Shown piece after piece: positions 55,878-64,000 of a DNA stretch of 64,000 nt (position 1 is the first letter of the stretch; each line of letters opens with the position of its first letter). The notes below the pieces were generated by a model. It worked only from the letters and a program-made list of their open reading frames with translations, did not search any database and was not told the DNA's origin. Location: positions 1 to 64,000 of the forward strand of contig MU858116.1 of NCBI GenBank assembly GCA_033297075.1. Direction: 5' to 3'. This DNA is from Rhypophila decipiens. Taxonomy: Eukaryota; Ascomycota; Sordariomycetes; Sordariales; Naviculisporaceae. A program made the translations under genes and the position numbers.

Positions 55878-57362
55878 CTACTTTGCAAAATGCAAACACT
55901 TGGTATCAGAATAACTCAGCAGCCCTTGCCTGCCCATCTCGCCACCGAACCCACTATCCTTGATGCCCCCAAAGAAGGCCCCGAAATTCGGCCGTTCCGC
56001 CTGGTTGATCCACACACCACCCGCCTCGAGCCTTCGCGCGATCCTCTCGGCCTGGGCCAAGTCCCTCGAGTACACCGACGCTCCGAGTCCCGCATTCGCC
56101 AAGTTGGACCTCGCAATCACATCGTCCTCGTCGCTCCAGCTCAGGACCGGCAGAATAGGCCCAAACTGCTCTTCCTTGACGAGGTAGCAGTCTTCTGGCG
56201 GGTTGGAGACGATTGTGGGGGGTAGCCAGAATCCTTTGCCTGGGAGGTTGTTTGTTTTGTCGATCCCGCCGGTGACGATGTTGAACCCTTGTGTCTTGCA
56301 ATCCGCAAAGATGGACTTGACAGCCTCGAACTGGACTTTATTCGACAGGGGGCCGAATAAACTCGGCTTGGTGGCGTCGGCTGTGATGGAGTAGGATGCT
56401 TCGACTTCTTTGACCAGGCGGGAGAGGAATTCGTCGTAGATGTTTTTGTGTACGTAGATTCGCTTGCTGGCTACGCAGACTTGGCCTGCGTTGAAGAAGC
56501 CGCCTGATGCTACGCTGGGAATGGTCTTGTCGAGGTCGGCGTCTGCGCAGACGATGCATGCGTCGTTTCCTGCTAGTTCGAGGGTTACTTTCTTGAGCGT
56601 CTTGGCGCAGGAGGCCATTACTCTTTTGCCGGTTGCGATGGTGCCGGTGAAGGAGATTTTGGCTATGCCCGGGTGGATGGTCATTAAAGCGCCGAGGTCA
56701 GCGCCTCCGTTTAGGACTTGGAGCACACCGGGGGGTAAGATGCCGCGGGCGAGCTCGATCCATTTCATTACCGCGTAGGGGGTGAATGGGCTGGGCTTGA
56801 CGATTATGCAGTTTCCGGTGACGAGAGAAGATACGACCTTGATGTTGGAGAGGATGAGGGGGAAGTTCCAGGGACAGATTGCGCCTACGACGCCTAGGGG
56901 GATGTGTGTTGCTATGACCTTTGTGGTGGCGTCTTCGTACTGGACTTCGTCTTCTAGGGCTGTTTTGGAGTAGTACAGGCACTGGGCTACTGAGGCTTGG
57001 ATGTCGATTGATGCCATTAGTTTCTGGCAGGTGAGTTAGCTGAGCGGTTATGAATGGGGGAGGGGGAAGAGGAAGTGACATACCGACTTGCCGGATTCCT
57101 TGGCAAGAATGTCGATGAGCTCGTTCTGGTGCTCTTGGAGATTCTCGGCCAGCTTCACGAGAAGGGCCTGGCGCTCGGGGACGGTGGTCTTGGACCAGCC
57201 GACAAAGGCCTTTTGCGCGGCGGTGACGGCATCTTCAAAGTCCTGGGTCGTGGCGATGGGGCATGGCCACAGCTCGTCCTCGGTTCGCGGGTCTGTGACT
57301 CTGTGAGTCTGCTCGCTGCCTCGCTGCTCGTCGTTGACGATGTTGTAGAACTGGGGCTGCAT
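55878..57362 (-). CDS. NAD(P)-dependent aldehyde dehydrogenase
   Basis: ATG 57362; exons 57362-57084 and 57023-55878, 474 aa, 60-nt intron (GTATGT..CCAG, phase 0). Catalytic residues are clear: Asn in ICPWNFP (about 146), Glu in LELAG (about 242) and Cys in NAGQVCVASKR (about 276). The cofactor loop is FTGTIATGKRV. ALDHs oxidise aldehydes to acids. The subfamily is not certain; the short N-terminus and KLMASIDIQASVAQCLYY segment suggest a fungal aromatic or semialdehyde type. No targeting peptide, so probably cytosolic. The GRQGLLSYSDTKCLHF C-terminus is typical. Intact. Confidence 0.92.
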
Positions 57363-59551
57363 GGTGAATGATATGCTGTTCAGAAGCAGGAAGGTTTTGT
57401 TTACTTGATCACCAAAACGAGGAATGAGAAAAAGGAACGATGTCGTGGTAAGCTTTATGGAGTATGGAGCTCTCGGTAGTCTTGGGCGGCTCTTGACCAA
57501 GAGACGACGAACTAGACGAGGGTATCACTAATGGGAATCCACTTGAGATATAATTATATCCTAGTTCATGAAGAGGAGCCCAGTTCACCACTTGTAAAAA
57601 AGGAAGCAGGAAAAGAAGAAGCCAAGTAACAAGTGCGGCCCGGAGGCTATTTCTACGACGGCATGGGCTCGCTTCTCTTTCAAATACCCGGACGGACACC
57701 ATTTTCCCCATCACGTTCCATCTGCTCCCAAGAACCATACATCCGCCAAGGGTGTTGGTCTCGGTAGCGGCAAATCTGGAAGGAAAGGTTGGACTTGACC
57801 AACCGTCATGCGGAGAAAGGGACGGGAGGGGTTGTGCTGCCGCGGCATCATATCAAACGGCAGATATCCCGACTCCGAAGTGATAGTGATACCATGTAGC
57901 CTGCCGGGTATCAGTTGGCCCGGTGGTAATGTGTCCAAAAGGGGCTTATTCTTCGTTCCTGTTGAACTGAGCTGTCTGTGCATGGAGGCTCATCTTGTGT
58001 GCTACCCTCCCCGAATCTGGACGTATAAATCGAACAAGAGAACCACGTGGAAGGAAGGTATAGCTCATGCAGGTCCCGTATTGGGTCTTGATATGTGAGA
58101 ATGTGAGATGCGAATTCTCATCTGAGGTGCCTTTATGCTTTCACCTCTTCTGTATAAGCGGGCGGGAGGAAAACAAGGAGACATGCATGCCACTCGGCAT
58201 TCACTCCGTTCTCGCACCTGCTTGTGGATTCTTGATGTCCCAGGAAGCGGAGCGAGGGTTAACCATGGAGCGTCAAGGCAAAAGTAAGGGCGTTATGAAA
58301 CAGATTTGGGTAGCCAAGATCGCCATAGCATGAACGCCATAGAGTAGAAAAGGTATCAGATTCAAGAAACACGACCTTGGTGATTTTGGCGCCAATTTCA
58401 AGATGTGATGAAGGAGGATCGTGATGAAGGTCATCGTGGTTGGGGATGGGGTTACCCCGCCAATAGCTGTCTGCCCCTCATTCCCCCTTTTGGGCAACTC
58501 GCTCCCCGCCATCCCCGGTGGGGAACACGACAGCGCAGAGCATCGCAGCGATTCCCAATCTTCCATGGCCGACGTTGAAAACATAATGCAGCCCGCTCGT
58601 CAAAGTCTTTAGATTGATGTCTAGAAGAGACGTTAATGAGACTATGACATATCGGTTTCTGAAATCAGACCGTTCCTTCCAAGCATCGCCAAGAAGTCTG
58701 CCGGGCGAGCGCGGGGTTATCGGCGGCGGCAGACGGCAGCCAACGCTAAATCGCGGAGCCGGCCGATGCCCCACATTTCGCCTCCTTTCCCATCACAGCA
58801 GCTGACTGTCCCCCTTTCCGGCCAGGTCCTTGTTCCTCTCAACAAACGTCACCCCAGAACAAACAATGGGACATTACGCCGTGGGGGACAAGCAGTGCTG
58901 TTAATAGTGACTTGTACTGCTTTCATCGCTGCTGGTTCATGCTTCACTTCTGTCTCGCAGATAGCTCCTCCCCACCATAACCCACCTCCATCCGCTGATA
59001 AGCTTCAACCTGCCTGCGTTACACTAGCAAGAGCCACCGTCCTGGTCCTGCCGTCTTGATTTGCTCCCCACGGATGTTACAGACTGAAAGAGGATTAGGC
59101 CGAGGGAATTTAGAGGCTGGCTTTGCTGGATTCGCCGCATGCCTTGCGGGGTCTCATAGCTGTCAACCATCGGCTTACGGCGAACTAAACCAGGACAGCG
59201 GGTTCACGCACTCACGGCCACGGTAACAAGCTCCGAATCGCCACATCCCATTGGTGTTTTCTGTCCAGATACCTTGCCATCCCTTCTTGACCTTGCTCAG
59301 CTCAGCCAACCAGTAACATCGGCTTCGTTGGTAATCTTGGAATTCGAGAAAGATAAGAATTCAAGAATATCAGCTTTCCCATCTCCTGGGCTCCTCCTTC
59401 GATCTGTTGACCTGATCGATTTCCTTGAATCACATATCTTCTCCAAGTTCTCACACCTACCTTGCATCCAACGAATACCTGCTTGACACCAGCTGTGCAT
59501 GCTCATCGTTCTACATTGACTTGAGATCTGGTTCCCGTCCCGAGCGAGACC
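57363..59551. promoter_or_regulatory. Divergent 2.2-kb upstream region of ALDH and xanthine dehydrogenase
   Basis: No gene supported in 2.2 kb. Near the xanthine dehydrogenase start are HGATAR sites for AreA/NIT2-type GATA factors: TGATAA 58996-59001 and AGATAA 59351-59356, and TTATCG near 58718. CGG-N6-CCG at 58754-58765 fits the UaY half-site pattern known for purine-catabolism regulation in Aspergillus. Sites are short and occur by chance, so regulation is suggested only. Confidence 0.4.
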
Positions 59552-62500
59552 ATGGCTCCGTCGGCCATCTCTCCCGAGCCCGATGCCCCTCTTGGGACCT
59601 TGACAACCACCTTTGATGATACCCTGCGCTTCTACCTCAACGGGACCCGTGTCGTCCTCGACGATATCGACCCAGAAATCACTCTTTTAGAATACCTCCG
59701 CGGCATTGGCTTGACAGGGACCAAGCTGTAGGTCTTTACTATAGTTGCTATTCCATGAATCGTCCCTAACATGTCTCATTTGACAGTGGCTGTGGCGAAG
59801 GAGGCTGTGGCGCTTGCACCGTCGTCGTCTCTCAGTATAACCCAACCACCAAACAGATCTACCATGCCAGCGTGAACGCATGTCTTGCCCCGTTAGTGTC
59901 GGTTGATGGCAAGCATGTCATCACCGTCGAGGGTATTGGTAATGTGAAGCAGCCTCACCCGGCTCAGGAACGTGTGGCCAAGAGCAACGGCTCACAATGT
60001 GGCTTTTGCACACCGGGCATTGTCATGAGTCTATATGCTCTGCTCCGGAACAACGACAGCCCTACCGAGCACGACGTCGAAGAGGCCTTTGATGGTAACC
60101 TCTGTCGTTGCACGGGTTATAGGCCTATCCTAGACGCTGCCAACACATTCACAGTATCCAAGAAGGCATCGGCATGCGGGAACAGCAAAACAAACGGGGG
60201 CAGTGGTTGCTGTATGGAAAACGGAGGGAGTGGTGGCTGCGGAGGAGGTGCAAAGGAGGACGGCGACCAACCTATCAAGCGCTTCACTCCACCAGGCTTC
60301 ATCGAGTATAACCCCGACACGGAACTCATTTTCCCTCCAGCTCTCAAAAAACACGAATTCAAGCCCTTGTCGCTTGGAAACAAGAGGAAGAGGTGGTATC
60401 GTCCTGTCACTATCGACCAACTGCTAGAGATCAAGAGTGCCTTCCCTTCGGCCAAGATCATCGGTGGTAGCTCCGAAACCCAGATCGAGATCAAGTTCAA
60501 GGCCCTGCAGTACCCCATCTCGGTATTTGTCGGAGACATTCCCGAGCTCCGCCAGTTTACACTCAAGGACGACTATTTCGAGATTGGCGGCAACATCACC
60601 CTCACGGACTTGGAGCATTTGAGCGAGAAGACGGGCAAGGAGTATGGTGCAAGAGGGCAGATTTTCAACGCCATCAACAAGCAGATCAAGTACTTTGCCG
60701 GCAGGCAGATCAGGAACGTTGGAACGCCGGCGGGGAACCTCGTCACAGCATCTCCCATCTCGGATCTGAACCCAGTCTTTCTCGCTTCCGATGCCGTTGT
60801 CGTTGCAAAGTCCAAGAACAAGGAAACCGAGATCCCCATGGCGGAATTCTTCCAGGGCTACCGCCGGACGGCCCTTCCAGCTGATGCAATTCTTGCTTCG
60901 ATTCGCATTCCGCTTACCAAGGAGAAGAACGAGTTCTTCCGGGCGTATAAGCAGGCCAAGAGGAAGGACGACGACATTGCTATCGTTACGGCAGCGCTCA
61001 AGGTTCGCCTGAGCGACGACGGAATCGTGGAGGCGTGCACCCTGGCATACGGTGGTATGGCGGCCATGACTGTAGCGGCCAAGAAAACGAGCGAATATCT
61101 CGTTGGCAAGAAATTTGCTGAGCTAGAGACCCTGGAGGGAGCTATGAATGCTTTGGAACAGGACTTTGACCTCCCGTTCGGCGTCCCAGGTGGTATGGCG
61201 TCGTACCGCAAGTCGCTGGCTTTGGGCTTCTTTTACCGGTTCTACCACGAGGTCATGACGGGCTTGAAAGAGGCTGAAGAGGTCACCGACAAGGAGGCCG
61301 TGGAGGAACTCGAGAGGGAAATATCTACAGGAGCAGTCGACGAGCAAGCAGCGGCAGCTTACGAGCAAGAGACGGTGGGCAAGTCGGCAAACCATGTGGC
61401 GGCTCTGAAGCAGGTCACGGGCGAGGCGCAATACGTGGATGACATTCCGCCCGCAAGGAATGAGCTGTACGGCTGCATCGTCTTCTCGACCAAAGCTCAT
61501 GCAAAGTTGCTCTCGGTCGACTACTCGGCCGCGTTGGACATTCCCGGCGTGGTGGACTATGTGGACAAGAATGACATGCCCAGCCCAAGGGCCAACCGCT
61601 GGGGAGCGCCTCACTTCCAGGAGACATTCTTTGCCGAAGATGAGGTCTTTACGGCTGGTCAGCCCATCGGTATGATCCTCGCTACATCTGCTGCAAAGGC
61701 GGCAGAAGGTGCCAGAGCGGTCAAGGTCGAGTACGAAGAGCTCCCCGCAGTCTTCAGCATGGAGGAGGCGATCGAGAAGGAGAGCTTCTACAACTACTTC
61801 CGCGAGATCAAAAAGGGGGACCCCGAGGAGGCATTCAAAAAGTGCGACTACACGTTTTCCGGCGTGGCGAGGATGGGCGGACAAGAACACTTTTACCTCG
61901 AGACCCAGGCCTCGATTGCGATTCCCAAGCCGGGCGAGGGCGAGATTGAGATCATCGCCAGCACCCAGAACCCCAACGAAACACAGGTCTATGCCGCACA
62001 GGTCTGCAACCTCCCATGCAACAAGGTGGTTGTCCGGTGCAAGCGTATGGGCGGTGGCTTTGGCGGGAAGGAGACACGTTCGGTAGCTCTCAGCTCACTC
62101 CTGGCAGTTGCTGCGCAAAAGACCAAGCGGCCCGTCAGGTGCATGCTGACCCGCGAGGAGGACATGATCTTCTCGGGCCAGCGGCATCCCTTCCTTGGGC
62201 GGTGGAAAGTCGGCGTCAACAAGGACGGCAAGATCCAAGCGCTGGACCTCGACATCTTCAACAATGGCGGATGGAGTTGGGATCTGAGTGCTGCCGTTTG
62301 CGAGCGAGCCATGACCCATTCTGACGGTTGCTACCTCATCCCCAACATCCATGTCCGTGGCCGCATCTGCAAGACCAACACCATGTCCAACACCGCCTTC
62401 CGGGGCTTCGGTGGTCCTCAGGGCATGTTCATCGCCGAGACGTACATGACCGAGGTTGCCGACCGACTTGGGATGCCAGTCGAGAAGTTCCGCGAGATCA

Positions 62501-63720
62501 ACTTTTACCAACCAGGAGACGTCACCCACTTCAACCAGCCGATCACCGACTGGCATGTACCATTGATGTACAAGCAAGTCCAGGAGGAGTCCAACTACGC
62601 TGCGCGGCGCGAGGCAATCACCAACTTCAACAAGGAGCACAAGTGGCGCAAGCGCGGCCTTGCCCTGATCCCCACCAAGTTCGGTATCTCCTTTACGGCG
62701 CTGTGGTTCAACCAGGCCGGAGCACTGGTCCACATTTACGAAGACGGATCCGTCCTCGTCGCCCACGGCGGCACCGAGATGGGTCAAGGTCTGCACACCA
62801 AGATGACACAGATCGCCGCGCAAGCCCTCGGCGTGCCCCTAGAGGACGTCTACATCTCCGAGACAGCAACCAACACAGTAGCCAACGCCTCCGCCACCGC
62901 TGCATCCGCGTCTTCCGACCTAAACGGCTACGCCATCTTCAACGCCTGCGAGCAGATCAACGAGCGCCTCAAGCCCTACCGTGAGAAGCTCGGCCCGGAC
63001 GCAACAATGAAACAAATCGCCCACGCGGCGTACTTTGACCGCGTCAACCTCTCAGCACAAGGCTTCTACAAGACGCCCGAGATCGGCTACACGTGGGGCA
63101 AGAATGAGGGCAAGATGTTTTTCTACTTCACCCAGGGCGTGACCGCCGCCGAGGTGGAGATTGACACCCTCACGGGAACGTGGACCTGCGTCCGGGCAGA
63201 TATCAAGATGGACGTGGGGCAGTCCATCAACCCGGCCATCGACTACGGCCAGATCCAAGGCGCATTCGTGCAAGGGCTCGGCCTGTTCACCATGGAGGAG
63301 TCCCTCTGGCTGCGCAACGGGCCTATGAAGGGAAACCTGTTTACCCGCGGGCCGGGCGCGTATAAAATCCCCGGCTTCAGGGATATCCCCCAGGTGTTTA
63401 ATGTCTCGCTGCTTAAGGGGGTGGAATGGAAGGAACTGAGGACGATCCAGCGCAGCAGGGGTGTCGGTGAGCCGCCGCTGTTTATGGGCAGCGCGGTGTT
63501 TTTTGCTATCCGGGATGCGCTTGTTGCGGCGAGGAGGCAGTATGGTGTTGAGGCTAAAGTTGGAGGAGATGAGGAAAATGGAGAGGGAGATGATGGGTTG
63601 TTGAGGTTGGAGAGTCCTGCCACGCCGGAGAGGATCCGGTTGGCTTGTGTTGATCCTATTATGGAGAAGGCTAGGGTTGTGAGGAAAGAGGGGGAGCAGA
63701 GCTTTTTTATTGCTATTTAG
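59552..63720 (+). CDS. xdh: Xanthine dehydrogenase
   Basis: Exons 59552-59727 and 59787-63720, 1,369 aa, with a 59-nt intron (GTAGGT..ACAG, phase 2). The domains are in the usual order. Two 2Fe-2S clusters come first (GCGEGGCGACTVVV; GFCTPGIVM and GNLCRCTGYRP). The FAD domain follows (KIIGGSSETQIEIK). The molybdopterin part has ARMGGQEHFYLETQ, GGGFGGKETR, AFRGFGGPQG and VAHGGTEMGQGLHTK, and the catalytic Glu lies in RGVGEPPLFMG. It oxidises hypoxanthine to xanthine and urate in purine catabolism, normally in the cytosol or peroxisome vicinity. Length is standard. A Cys/Gly/Ser-rich linker at about residues 164-190 (CCMENGGSGGCGGG) is longer than in animals but common in fungi. No damage seen. 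Confidence 0.96.
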
Positions 63721-64000
63721 GTTTGCTTTGTTTCGGTTTTTGTTTTTTGTGTTACTTCTTTCTTGTAGTGGTTTGGGGGATATAAGAATGAGGGGATGGA
63801 GAAATGGACAGGTATGGACCATATGGCTGATGGTTTTCTTTCATTCTGTCTGCTTCTGCTCGTGATGAGATATCTAGAGTTGAAGGTTCCAAGCCAGGTA
63901 GGTAGCAACGAGTATTTCTCATCACTTTAGTTTAATGCAGTTTATATAGCACACAACGAGTTAACGAAATGAATTTTTATCCTTTAAGACATTCGAGTGA
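63721..64000. other. 3' flank of xanthine dehydrogenase
   Basis: T-rich 3' region; no further gene begins before the window ends. Confidence 0.6.

Overview
The window is nuclear DNA of a filamentous ascomycete (Pezizomycotina), most likely a Sordariomycete and possibly Sordariales. Signs seen directly are short spliceosomal introns (about 50-190 nt, GTAAGT/GTATGT donors, CTAAC-type branch points), two HET-domain genes, a SAT4/rhodopsin-like gene, fungal zinc-cluster and acuF-like C2H2 proteins, and an intron-bearing tRNA gene. The exact genus cannot be told from the sequence alone.

Positions 1-31,000 look like an accessory region. In order they hold a broken rhodopsin-like gene, an orphan membrane protein, an F-box protein, a HET-domain gene with a long N-terminal helical extension and a frame break, a glycine-rich membrane protein, a DUF7580-like gene divergent from a C2H2/retropepsin-like gene interrupted by one stop codon, a decayed second retropepsin-like gene, two orphan genes, a Thr/Ser-rich membrane protein broken by a 7-bp duplication, a small secreted crystallin-like protein, a deaminase-fold fragment without a start codon, an intron-containing tRNA-Lys, and a second HET gene ending in a zinc finger. 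Many of these families belong to fungal self/non-self recognition and programmed cell death, and an unusual share are broken.

Positions 32,600-38,760 are conserved housekeeping: a RING/TRAF zinc-finger protein and the ubiquitin-chain elongation factor Ufd2. After a repeat-rich gap come a candidate knottin-like secreted protein, a calpain with a very charged repeat insertion, and a DUF1772 membrane protein. Positions 47,900-63,720 are again conserved: an AcuM-type zinc-cluster regulator built from seven exons (two tiny), a Spo22/Zip4 meiotic protein, an aldehyde dehydrogenase, and xanthine dehydrogenase with candidate GATA and UaY-type sites upstream.

A dispersed minisatellite family sharing the core GGAATAAATGCCTT/TAGAATAAATGCCTT occurs near 18.5, 39.3 and 50.5 kb (the last inverted). 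The 18.4-kb copy has degenerate terminal inverted repeats, and the same edge sequence, as three 22-bp units, starts the window beside the broken rhodopsin gene. Several other small duplications differ mainly by C/T and G/A changes, and at least two inactivating stops could be CAA to TAA, as expected of RIP-like mutation. Exon boundaries below were derived by hand from splice motifs and frame continuity; no alignment or database search was possible.
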